Made by a program: the position numbers and the translations under genes
Notes under the pieces: model-generated
What the model saw: only the letters and a program-made list of their open reading frames with translations
Told to the model about the DNA's origin: nothing
The model's database searches: none
Origin: an uncultured Clostridia bacterium
GTDB taxonomy: Bacteria > Bacillota > Clostridia > Oscillospirales > Acutalibacteraceae
Assembly: GCA_946186245.1 (NCBI GenBank)
Contig: CAMHMN010000006.1
Span: forward strand, 1-57,752
Direction of reading: 5' to 3'
Length of the DNA: 57,752 nt
Shown: positions 51,106 to 57,752 of the stretch, one piece after another
How positions within the stretch are numbered: the stretch's first letter is position 1
How the letters are laid out: each line of letters begins with the position of its first letter

Positions 51106-52398
51106 CTATTTTTTGCGTACAGGCATGGACTTCATCCGCCTGATTCTATTGTCATTGCAAAGCGCAATCAGCAGCATATAGACCATCGTGAATTTCTCCC
51201 TGTGGCGCATGGCTGTACCGGCGTTGGACACACCCCACGCGAAAACCAGCGCCGCACACAGTGCAATGACGGTGAGAATCATTATCATGGAGCGTTCTTG
51301 GTTTTTGGGAGAATTCTTTATTTCCACAAACGACCGGAAATGCCCGTAGATAAACAGCAGCGAACTGAAGCAGAACGCCACAATGTCCGATACACCGCGC
51401 CAGTTCCACGGCAGCGGGGAGGTGATGAAGTAAAGCATCCGGATAGGCGAATTGACAATCAGGTTAATCGTGCTGTTGCCCAGGTCTATTCCGATGTCAT
51501 ACGCCGAACCGCCTGCGTTGTATTTTTGCACGCCGCTGACAATATCCTCCGCCGAATCAATGCCGTCGAATTTGGAAAACAGCACGTCACGAAACATACC
51601 ATACATGGCTATGAATCCGATTATCAGCGCGATTGTGACGACAAGGCTCCTAGGCGTAACGCGCATGGCGCGTTCCTGCCTGTCATACAGGATCAGAACG
51701 ACCGCCTCGCCGAGCAGCACGGCAATGGCGCCAGAATGTACCGCGGAAGCGGCCATGACAAATGCCACTCCCGCCAAGAGCGCCGGAATACTGTTTTCTT
51801 TCAGATAACGGAAAAAAAAGTAAAGTCCGCACGTTACCAGCAACCCGATCAGCGTTTCTCTGAGCAGAATCGCATTGATGATGGCAGAATAAGGCAAAAA
51901 GCACATCAGTGCGGTTACGATGCGGGAAACGCCTTCGTCGATTTGCAGATACTTCATCGTGCCAATGACCACGCTTATCGCAGTCATGGCCAGCAGAACA
52001 TTGATGTATTGGACGATGGGTCGCTGCACTCCGAAAAAACCATACCAGAAGGCGATGAACCGCGGATAGACGCCTCCGCGTGAAAACTCTCCGGTCACAA
52101 AGCCGGTTGACGCCCATATCGCGTAGCTTTCGGTATCCTTTCCGCTCGCAGGCAGAAGAAAAATCTGTCTGAAATTAAGATCCCAGAAAAGCAGCGCCAA
52201 CCGGAACAGGAATCCCCCCAACATCATATAAATGACATCGTGCTTTTCCCGGAACGCCGTGACTATCCCCACGCAAAGACTCAACGCATTCACGGCAATG
52301 ACAATCACGCTTACCAGTGTGTTTTCATTCGGGATCAGGTCAAAAAAGAGCTTGACGGCCAGACCTTCCAGTATCAGCACGATCCACGGTATCAGCAT
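51106..52398 (-). CDS. Polytopic membrane protein, probable Wzy-type polymerase
   Basis: This 430-residue protein with about ten or eleven hydrophobic segments has a larger extracellular loop after residue 80 with SGKDTESYAIWASTGF. Its position, between glycosyltransferases of a Wzx/Wzz-type operon, points to a repeat-unit polymerase. Such proteins show little sequence conservation, and a GT-C type transferase is an alternative. AGGGGTGA precedes ATG 52398. It starts 6 bp after the upstream GT4 stop. Confidence 0.6.
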   Translation of the reverse strand: MLIPWIVLILEGLAVKLFFDLIPNENTLVSVIVIAVNALSLCVGIVTAFREKHDVIYMMLGGFLFRLALLFWDLNFRQIFLLPASGKDTESYAIWASTGFVTGEFSRGGVYPRFIAFWYGFFGVQRPIVQYINVLLAMTAISVVIGTMKYLQIDEGVSRIVTALMCFLPYSAIINAILLRETLIGLLVTCGLYFFFRYLKENSIPALLAGVAFVMAASAVHSGAIAVLLGEAVVLILYDRQERAMRVTPRSLVVTIALIIGFIAMYGMFRDVLFSKFDGIDSAEDIVSGVQKYNAGGSAYDIGIDLGNSTINLIVNSPIRMLYFITSPLPWNWRGVSDIVAFCFSSLLFIYGHFRSFVEIKNSPKNQERSMIMILTVIALCAALVFAWGVSNAGTAMRHREKFTMVYMLLIALCNDNRIRRMKSMPVRKK

Positions 52399-52404
52399 AC
52401 GAAA

Positions 52405-53544
52405 TCACCCCTCGGCGGTATATTTTTTCAGCTGCTCAATGTAGTAATTTTCCAGCCACCCGGCGTTGGACTGTATATCGTAACCGGCAGCGGCTACGGC
52501 TTCGCACATATCCTGCCTGTCGTGCTTCCCTTTGTATTGCAGCAGCGCATCCGCCCATGCTTCCACATTGTCCTCAAGGGGAAGCGCTCGGACATTGCCG
52601 GTAATGTCGCACTCGTCTGTCACACGATCCGACATCACGCAGGGAAGCCCGGCTGCCTGCGCTTCGATCATCACCACGGGAAGTCCTTCGTAGAGCGACG
52701 GAAGGACAAACACATCAAACGCCTGCAGAAGTCTTTCCACATCGCTTCGCACACCGGTAAAAATCACCCTGTCCGTCAGTCCGAGCGCATTTACCTTGCT
52801 CTTTGTCCGATTCATGAGAGCGTCGTCCAGCTCGCCTCCGCCCACCAGCATCAGCACCGCGTCAGGATCTTTTCGGGCAACCCCGGCAAAGATATCGATG
52901 AGAAAGGAGTGATTCTTCGGCGGGAAAAACCTGCCGATATGCCCGACAACAAATTTGCCGTGCAAGCCAAACGCACTGCGCACTTCATTGCGTACATCCG
53001 CATTGAAGCGGAACTGCCGCGCGTCAATGGCATTTTTCATGTAGACAACTCCGTCTGTGCTTCCGAAGACGAATTTCGCCGCATCTTTCCCGCATGCAAA
53101 TTTGTGAGTCACATAGGGTTTCATCAATTTTTTGTAGAGATACTTTACCAGCCGCTTGGCCGTAAACTTATTTCCGTTGGAAATGGTGTGCGCATGACAG
53201 ATGCGAATCGGCACTCCGCATTTCGCGGCGGCACGATACGCCGGAAAAGCGTTTTCCTTCATATTGGAATGGATGATTTGGTATTCGGGATGCGCTTTGA
53301 AAAAAGCGGTGATCTCTTTTGTGTAATGAAAGAAGTGCTGTGGATAGGGCGGCTGAATCCGGAAGATTTTTCCCCCGAGCGCCTCGATTTCGTCCTCATA
53401 TGCAGCTCTGTAGTCCTGATGCACCAAAAAGTCAAATGTCACCTTGCTGCGGTCTATCATGCGAAAATAATTCATGGTCATTGTTTCGGCACCGCCTCTG
53501 TCCATTACGGTATCCAGAATCAGTACCTTAACCGGGTATTCCAT
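52405..53544 (-). CDS. Glycosyltransferase, GT4 (EpsF/capsule type)
   Basis: This 379-residue GT-B enzyme starts VLILDTVMDRGGAETMTMNYFR, the N-terminal signature of EpsF-like GT4 transferases. The donor domain shows VVGHIGRFFPPKNHSFLIDIF and PSLYEGLPVVMIEAQAAGLPCV. GGAGG lies 6 nt before ATG 53544, which is preferred over the ATG at 53550. The gene overlaps the acyltransferase gene by 17 bases. Confidence 0.9.
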   Translation of the reverse strand: MEYPVKVLILDTVMDRGGAETMTMNYFRMIDRSKVTFDFLVHQDYRAAYEDEIEALGGKIFRIQPPYPQHFFHYTKEITAFFKAHPEYQIIHSNMKENAFPAYRAAAKCGVPIRICHAHTISNGNKFTAKRLVKYLYKKLMKPYVTHKFACGKDAAKFVFGSTDGVVYMKNAIDARQFRFNADVRNEVRSAFGLHGKFVVGHIGRFFPPKNHSFLIDIFAGVARKDPDAVLMLVGGGELDDALMNRTKSKVNALGLTDRVIFTGVRSDVERLLQAFDVFVLPSLYEGLPVVMIEAQAAGLPCVMSDRVTDECDITGNVRALPLEDNVEAWADALLQYKGKHDRQDMCEAVAAAGYDIQSNAGWLENYYIEQLKKYTAEG

Positions 53545-54097
53545 CAGCATCCTCCGTTATTCTGCGCTTTATGACAAGCTCACGTTGATTATATACAAGT
53601 GAATTTTCCGGAATATCCCGATTTACCACCGTACCTGCCGCGATAACGCTGCCCTTTCCGATGGTGACCCCCTTGAGGATAATCACACCTGCCCCGATCC
53701 ACACATTGTCCTGAATTTCCACAGGTGCAACGGTGTAGCCGAGATCCCGCATAATGCCGCGTTTACGATACACATGATCGTGATCGTAAATGCACACATT
53801 CGGTCCGAGCATGACATAATCGCCCAGAATGATTCTTTCATGGGCCACAATGACGTTGTTGTAACCTATCTGCGTGTAACTGCCAACGGTAATGTCCGCT
53901 TTTTCCCCGGCCACAACCCTTGCGCCGCGATTGACCGATACATGATACTTCATGCGGATTTTTCCTTTTCTTCTTGTGTGGAGCGTGGCAGTCGCATCCA
54001 GTCTGAGAGGAAACCGGAAGCTGATGGCGCCGAGGGAACACACGCTGAGAAACGTGGCTCTCAATAATCCCAAACCGAGGGAAAAATAATTCATCAT
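53528..54097 (-). CDS. Hexapeptide-repeat acyltransferase
   Basis: This left-handed beta-helix acyltransferase (about 189 residues) of the WcaF/LacA class probably O- or N-acetylates a sugar of the polysaccharide. It has an N-terminal hydrophobic stretch, hexapeptide repeats (ITVGSYTQIGYNNVIVAHE, WIGAGVIILKGVTIGKGSVIAAG) and the catalytic His region YDHDHVYRKRG. The start is one of two adjacent ATGs (54097 or 54094) after AGGTGGAAG. Confidence 0.85.
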   Translation of the reverse strand: MMNYFSLGLGLLRATFLSVCSLGAISFRFPLRLDATATLHTRRKGKIRMKYHVSVNRGARVVAGEKADITVGSYTQIGYNNVIVAHERIILGDYVMLGPNVCIYDHDHVYRKRGIMRDLGYTVAPVEIQDNVWIGAGVIILKGVTIGKGSVIAAGTVVNRDIPENSLVYNQRELVIKRRITEDADGIPG

Positions 54098-54157
54098 CTT
54101 TACTTCCACCTGTTTATTTGAAAATACAATGCTGCGATGAATTGGGTTGCTTTGTTT

Positions 54158-54865
54158 TTATCTTCGTCTGGCAAAATACAACATATGGATCAGATAATCC
54201 AGGACGCCCTTTTTTCTCTCTTTCAGCATGCCTTGGCTGAAAACAGAAAAACGACCTGCATTGGCGGATAAGAAGGCTTCCAGCCGGTCAAAGTCGGCAT
54301 CCGTCATTGCGTTGGGATGATAACAGAAGGTAACGACCTTCATCGGCAGTTTTCTGACTTTTCCGGACTGCTGTGGGACAAAGTAAAAATGATCCCTGTA
54401 ATAAACGTCGTTTGCAGCCGTATCAAGTATCACGTTTATCTGACTTTCACGTTCCAACGCAAGCAACGTGTTGCGGTCAAAGGTATGCCCGGGCGCAAAG
54501 AAAATCGCAGGACAAATCCCGTTTTGCCGTAAAATCGCATATCCGTCATGAATCTTCTGACACTGCCTTTCCAGCGGAACACCCGCAAATTCGCTGAAAG
54601 AATTGACGGGATTGATGCCGCCCGAAGCAGTCTCGTAAACGTGATTATAACCGTGAAGAGCAGGAATCCATCCCTTGTCCGTCCAACTGCGCATCATTTT
54701 CCAGAAGTCCGGAACTTCTTCATATGCTGTAAGCATTTCATCCTGATTGTGCGGTATAATGCCGAAAACAGGCTTAATGGAATACTGATCCAGCAGCGTT
54801 TCCATACGCTGCCAATTCACAAGATTCATATGCAGCGATGCGTCGTCTAGTCTCAATAAATACAT
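54158..54865 (-). CDS. Polysaccharide deacetylase-like protein (DUF2334-like)
   Basis: This 235-residue protein resembles the deacetylase-like DUF2334 group, with a NodB-like barrel. Candidate metal or catalytic residues are the Asp pair in LLRLDDASL, the His in ALHGYNHVYE, the His in FFAPGHTFD and FCYHPNA. There is no signal peptide, so it would act inside the cell, for example on a lipid-linked sugar. Its place as second gene of the operon supports a role in making the glycan. The reaction is an inference. Confidence 0.7.
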   Translation of the reverse strand: MYLLRLDDASLHMNLVNWQRMETLLDQYSIKPVFGIIPHNQDEMLTAYEEVPDFWKMMRSWTDKGWIPALHGYNHVYETASGGINPVNSFSEFAGVPLERQCQKIHDGYAILRQNGICPAIFFAPGHTFDRNTLLALERESQINVILDTAANDVYYRDHFYFVPQQSGKVRKLPMKVVTFCYHPNAMTDADFDRLEAFLSANAGRFSVFSQGMLKERKKGVLDYLIHMLYFARRR

Positions 54866-54897
54866 CTCTTACCATCCCCTTTTCGGGAAGCCATCCG

Positions 54898-56088
54898 TCA
54901 CGACATTTCAACCTCCCGTACATAGGCTTCTACGACAACCTGACGGTCATATTCTCGCTCCACCTTGTGACGGGCATTCAATCCCATGCGCTGCTTGTCC
55001 GCTGCGGACAGCTTCAGAAACCTTTCCAACGCTTCAACGAGCGCCTCTGTGTTTCTCTGCGGTATCATAAAGCCGTTCACGCCGTCCTCCACCACTTCCC
55101 GGCAGCCTGCACGGTCCGTTGTAATAATCGGCCTGCCGATGGCACAGGCTTCCAGAAGCACATTGCTGATGCCTTCAGGATAAAAGGAAGGCAGGACAAT
55201 GCAGTGCATCTCCTTCATAAACGAGGCAACATCGCGTATCAGTCCGTGATAAATGATATCGCCCGATATCCGGTATTCTTCCAATGCGCCGTCATAATCG
55301 CTCTCGAGGAAGCCGCAGACATGAAATTCCACGTCACGGTGCCTTTTTCTGATTTCTCTGGCTGCCTCAAGGAAAACCTCGATTCCTTTTTCCTTTAATA
55401 TACGGCTCACAAAAGCAAATCTGATACCTTGCCCCTTGGGATATTCGCAGAGCGGAAACCTTTCGAGATTCACACCCGAACCGGGCAGGTAAGCGTAATC
55501 ATTGACCCTTATGTGATTCCACAGAAAGAAATCACGATTGGCGGTATTCTGGAAAAACACCCTTCGGACATCACGGAACGAGTACTTATAGAGACAAACC
55601 AGCGCCTTCTGCACAATGCCGGGATTCTCCACCGCCGTACCGAGTCCGGTGATGTTGGCGACAAATGGAATATGGTACTTTCGAGCCGCAATCGCACCGT
55701 ATGTGTTCGGCTTGATGGTAAATCCGAATACAATGTCCGGCTTGACTTCTTCCATTAGCTTTTTATAAGCCTCAATCAAACGAATCTCCTGGATGGGATT
55801 CATTTTTCTCTGCTGAATCTCTATATCGTGAAATACAGCGCCAATTCTTACCAGATCATCTATCCTTTCTCCATAGGGCGAAGAAATATGCACTTCGTGT
55901 CCGTCCGCGATCAGCCGTTCCACGATTTCCTGACGAAAATTATAGATGACGATATCACGGTTCACAAGAAACAACACGGTTCTTTTCCGTATTACACTGA
56001 CATCCGGAAAAGTGGGAACTCCTGCAGATGTTACACCCGTCATTGTTGAATTGCGGTAAACTGGTTTATCAACAAAATTTAGGTTCAT
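54898..56088 (-). CDS. Glycosyltransferase, GT4; first gene of the operon
   Basis: This 396-residue GT-B enzyme has the N-terminal pattern VLFLVNRDIVIYNFRQEIVERL and VFGFTIKPNTYGAIAAR, as in capsule GT4 enzymes such as CapM. The donor domain has FAFVSRILKEKGIEVFLEAA and PSFYPEGISNVLLEACAIGRPIIT. About 35 extra residues precede the core; AGAGGG lies close before ATG 56088. No undecaprenyl-phosphate sugar-1-phosphate transferase gene is visible in the window, so the enzyme that starts the repeat is encoded elsewhere or is not recognised. Confidence 0.9.
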   Translation of the reverse strand: MNLNFVDKPVYRNSTMTGVTSAGVPTFPDVSVIRKRTVLFLVNRDIVIYNFRQEIVERLIADGHEVHISSPYGERIDDLVRIGAVFHDIEIQQRKMNPIQEIRLIEAYKKLMEEVKPDIVFGFTIKPNTYGAIAARKYHIPFVANITGLGTAVENPGIVQKALVCLYKYSFRDVRRVFFQNTANRDFFLWNHIRVNDYAYLPGSGVNLERFPLCEYPKGQGIRFAFVSRILKEKGIEVFLEAAREIRKRHRDVEFHVCGFLESDYDGALEEYRISGDIIYHGLIRDVASFMKEMHCIVLPSFYPEGISNVLLEACAIGRPIITTDRAGCREVVEDGVNGFMIPQRNTEALVEALERFLKLSAADKQRMGLNARHKVEREYDRQVVVEAYVREVEMS

Positions 56089-56163
56089 TACTACCCTCTT
56101 TTCCTGTTCAACGCTTGATCAAATCTATCAGATTGTTCAAGGCATCGTTCCTTGATATCCTGA

Positions 56164-56183
56164 CTCTTGTGTAAAAACACAAG
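56164..56183 (-). promoter_or_regulatory. Hairpin at the start of the operon leader
   Basis: TCTTGTGT and ACACAAGA form a perfect 8-bp stem around AAAA, starting a few bases after the predicted transcription start. It may stabilise the 5' end of the long polysaccharide mRNA or bind a regulator. Confidence 0.55.
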
Positions 56184-56194
56184 ATATACGGTAT

Positions 56195-56223
56195 ATTTTA
56201 CATCATATATTTAACAAAGTCAA
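56195..56223 (-). promoter_or_regulatory. Main promoter of the polysaccharide operon
   Basis: On the minus strand TTGACT (56218-56223) and TAAAAT (56195-56200) are 17 bp apart. The predicted start near 56188 gives a leader of about 100 nt. Genes from 56088 down to 34686 are on the same strand with small gaps, and no equally good promoter was noticed inside. Confidence 0.7.
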
Positions 56224-56441
56224 TAAACATGCCAAAATATTATTATTTGAACTGAATTTCATTAATAATTTGTTCAAATAGTCAAAATGATAGAATGAAT
56301 CAATTCCTTTGCAGATCGGATTTTCACGCGATGAGATTCCTCGCGATAAACAAACTCCGTTTCACTGCAATCAATGCGGATATTGTTGAATGGAATGTCA
56401 TGTAAAATCTATGTAAAATCCCGTTTTTTTATCGCAAAAGA
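56224..56441. other. AT-rich spacer without a gene
   Basis: About 220 bp between the operon promoter and the integrase terminator. I see no credible coding frame with a ribosome binding site. Confidence 0.5.
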
Positions 56442-56492
56442 AAAACCGCGCAAAACAGACACTAGTCACAAACGCCTGTTTTGCGCGGTTTT
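56442..56492 (-). terminator. Terminator after the integrase remnant
   Basis: AAAACCGCGCAAAACAG and CTGTTTTGCGCGGTTTT form a perfect 17-bp stem, with TTTTTCTTTTGCG following on the minus strand. It lies about 30 bp past the stop. Confidence 0.85.
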
Positions 56493-56523
56493 ATCTGGAA
56501 GGGCTGAACAAAAAAGAGGCGAG

Positions 56524-57558
56524 TCAGTTATTGTTCTGCTTTGCGGGGTTGATAGATGTGATCAAGATACGCTTGATCTCAAGGCAGTCGCTCAACATGG
56601 AAGCTGCCATAATGTTTGCACCGATGGAAGTGCCGCTGCGAAGAATCTGTTTTGCAATAATGGATTCATGCTTAGTTTCAGAAAGATAACGATAGCCGTT
56701 GTCTGAACCTTCAAATAACAACATACTCTTATCTTTGATCGTCTGCTCTATGACTTCCTGAAGTACCGGCATAAGCGGCTTGGGGATCGGCACCTGACGC
56801 ACTCCCGCTTTTGTCTTTGGCGGTCCAAGAACGGCTTTGCGCCCTGTCTGTCCCGCCACTTCCGGGTAGGTGATCTGCTTATTGACCGTGAGTCTATTGT
56901 CTTTCACGTCGTTCACGGTCAGAGCGAGGGCTTCTCCTCGCCGGAGTCCGCAATAATACATCAGCAGCACGATCGGACCTATACGAGCGGTCTTGGCCCC
57001 TTCCAGTGCGATGCGCTGCTGCTCCTTGGTAAGAGCATCACGGACAACCGGCTCCGCGCCGCTGACGGTCAGATTGGCCGCCGGATTACGCGGAATAATA
57101 TCGTCCGTCACGGCCTGATTAAAAACGGCATAGAGCAGGCTGCGGATTTCCTTGACCGTCTTTTGACTGTAGGGCTTCTGTTTTGGTCCGTATGTGGAGC
57201 CGGCGACATCGTTAAGCAGCTTTTGGAGATGATGCCGCTTGACGTCGATCATCCGCATGGAGCCGATCGCCGGCCGGATATGCTTTCTGATCATGCCCAG
57301 ATAACTTGACTGTGTGTTTTTCCGCAGCGGCGTGACATAGGTTTCCACATACATATCCAGCCACTTGCCGACGAGGATCCGGTTGTCTGTAATAAATCCC
57401 TGCTCCTTCTGGGCGTGGAACTGCTGCACCTTCGCATCCAGCTCCGCCACCGTCTTGCCGTAAAGGGTCTTATACTTTATCCTGCCGGCTTCGGTGTATT
57501 CGCCTGTGGCAATCTGGGTGTAATACAATCCGTTCTCACGCTTTTTATATTTTGCCAT
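56524..57558 (-). pseudogene. Broken tyrosine integrase fused to a four-helix-bundle remnant
   Basis: Residues 1-275 are a phage/ICE-type tyrosine recombinase. There is an arm-binding N-terminus (KYKKRENGLYYTQIATGEY), a core-binding domain, and a catalytic domain with Arg206 in YYCGLRRGEALAL and Lys in PPKTKAGVRQVPIP. The HxxR box and the catalytic Tyr are missing. Instead, residues about 293-341 read AKQILRSGTSIGANI and then DCLEIKRILITSI, which resemble the beginning and end of the four-helix-bundle (23S rRNA intervening-sequence type) proteins with the middle deleted. The product cannot be an active recombinase. GGGGAG precedes ATG 57558. Confidence 0.8.
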
Positions 57559-57579
57559 GGCTTTTGCATCTCCCCTCTG

Positions 57580-57608
57580 TTGACACCGCGGGAGATTTAT
57601 GCTATCAT
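57580..57608 (+). promoter_or_regulatory. Promoter of the candidate small RNA
   Basis: A perfect TTGACA (57580-57585) and TATCAT (57603-57608) are spaced by 17 bp on the plus strand, divergent from the integrase remnant. Confidence 0.65.
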
Positions 57609-57614
57609 AATAAC

Positions 57615-57700
57615 AGACCTCCCCCTTTGGGTGATGGTTTACTCTTTGCTCTCTCCCCTGCCCGGCTGTTTGGCGACTGCGGACAGGGGAGGTTTTTTTA
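57615..57700 (+). ncRNA. Candidate small RNA of about 85 nt
   Basis: It lies between the promoter above and a strong terminator (CTCCCCTG at 57653-57660 pairing with CAGGGGAG at 57684-57691, then seven T). The 5' end contains ACCTCCCC (57617-57624), which is also complementary to the 3' arm (GGGGAGGT, 57686-57693), so two exclusive folds are possible. No ribosome binding site or convincing frame is seen. Such short RNAs beside integrases can act as antisense controllers; the target is not evident. Confidence 0.45.
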
Positions 57701-57752
57701 TTTATGCATACTGCAATCTGCCGAGCGGCTGCGGTATGGTTCTGCCGAGTTC

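Noticed and set aside
57704-57752. End of a minus-strand gene entering from beyond the right edge (16 codons, ending LQYA)
   Set aside because: Too short to judge; it has no context inside the window and the small-RNA terminator lies directly beside it.

Overview
The window looks like a chromosomal segment of a Gram-positive gut or rumen Clostridia, most likely Ruminococcus-like (Oscillospiraceae). The grounds are the AGGAGG-type ribosome binding sites, TTGACA/TATAAT promoters, a clostridial hydrophobic-W (ChW) protein, many SH3/peptidoglycan-binding wall hydrolases, a sucrose PTS with an HPr of the KLMxVMGMG type, and an ssrA (tmRNA) gene with a tag ending in ALAA. The assignment is an inference; there is no rRNA gene or species marker.

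Layout. (1) 1-4.0 kb: two units in tandem. Each has a promoter, a 28-30 codon micro-ORF, a 15-bp inverted repeat enclosing 38 bp, a secreted wall enzyme (M23 peptidase; L,D-transpeptidase-like protein) and a 3' stem-loop. The leaders and stem-loops are near copies, but the two enzymes are unrelated, so the flanks behave like a cassette frame. (2) 4.0-8.6 kb: a 1156-residue protein of unknown family, with an internal 41-residue tandem repeat, followed by a Nudix hydrolase. (3) 8.7-16.2 kb: ssrA on the minus strand, a YtrB-like ABC exporter pair, a secreted cysteine peptidase with a long structured 5' leader, an oligopeptide-binding lipoprotein, a QueG-like double 4Fe-4S protein and a polytopic membrane protein. 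(4) 16.4-22.4 kb: a large SH3-repeat lysozyme, malic enzyme and an ADP-ribosylglycohydrolase.

(5) 22.4-34.3 kb: a sucrose regulon on the minus strand. It holds a GH32 sucrose-6-phosphate hydrolase, acylphosphatase, PTS enzyme I, HPr, sucrose IIBCA, a Cof-type HAD phosphatase, a LacI-type repressor, a GH13_4 amylosucrase-like enzyme and fructokinase. The same operator, TGAAATCGATTACA, lies just downstream of the -10 of both the IIBCA and the fructokinase promoters. A MITE-like element with 18-bp terminal inverted repeats sits between the acylphosphatase and GH32 genes.

(6) 34.5-56.3 kb: a long minus-strand surface-polysaccharide operon, apparently started by one promoter near 56.2 kb and ended by a terminator at 34.53 kb. 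It encodes glycosyltransferases of GT4, GT2 and GT-D type, a deacetylase-like enzyme, a hexapeptide acyltransferase, a probable polymerase, a flippase, an LCP ligase, a membrane-anchored peptidoglycan-binding protein, a Wzz/BY-kinase fusion, a sugar-nucleotide epimerase and a Wzt/Wzm ABC exporter. It carries rearrangement scars: a truncated RfbF on the opposite strand, a GT2 gene fused to a GT-D tail, and a 78-bp perfect identity between neighbouring GT2 genes. (7) 56.4-57.75 kb: a broken tyrosine integrase fused in frame to the remnant of a four-helix-bundle protein, and a candidate small RNA, suggesting the edge of a decayed mobile element.

How the parts fit: a sucrose uptake and catabolism block sits next to a polysaccharide export and wall-attachment block, and several secreted murein enzymes lie in the first 20 kb. 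The least explained parts are the micropeptide/inverted-repeat leaders at 0.1-2.3 kb.
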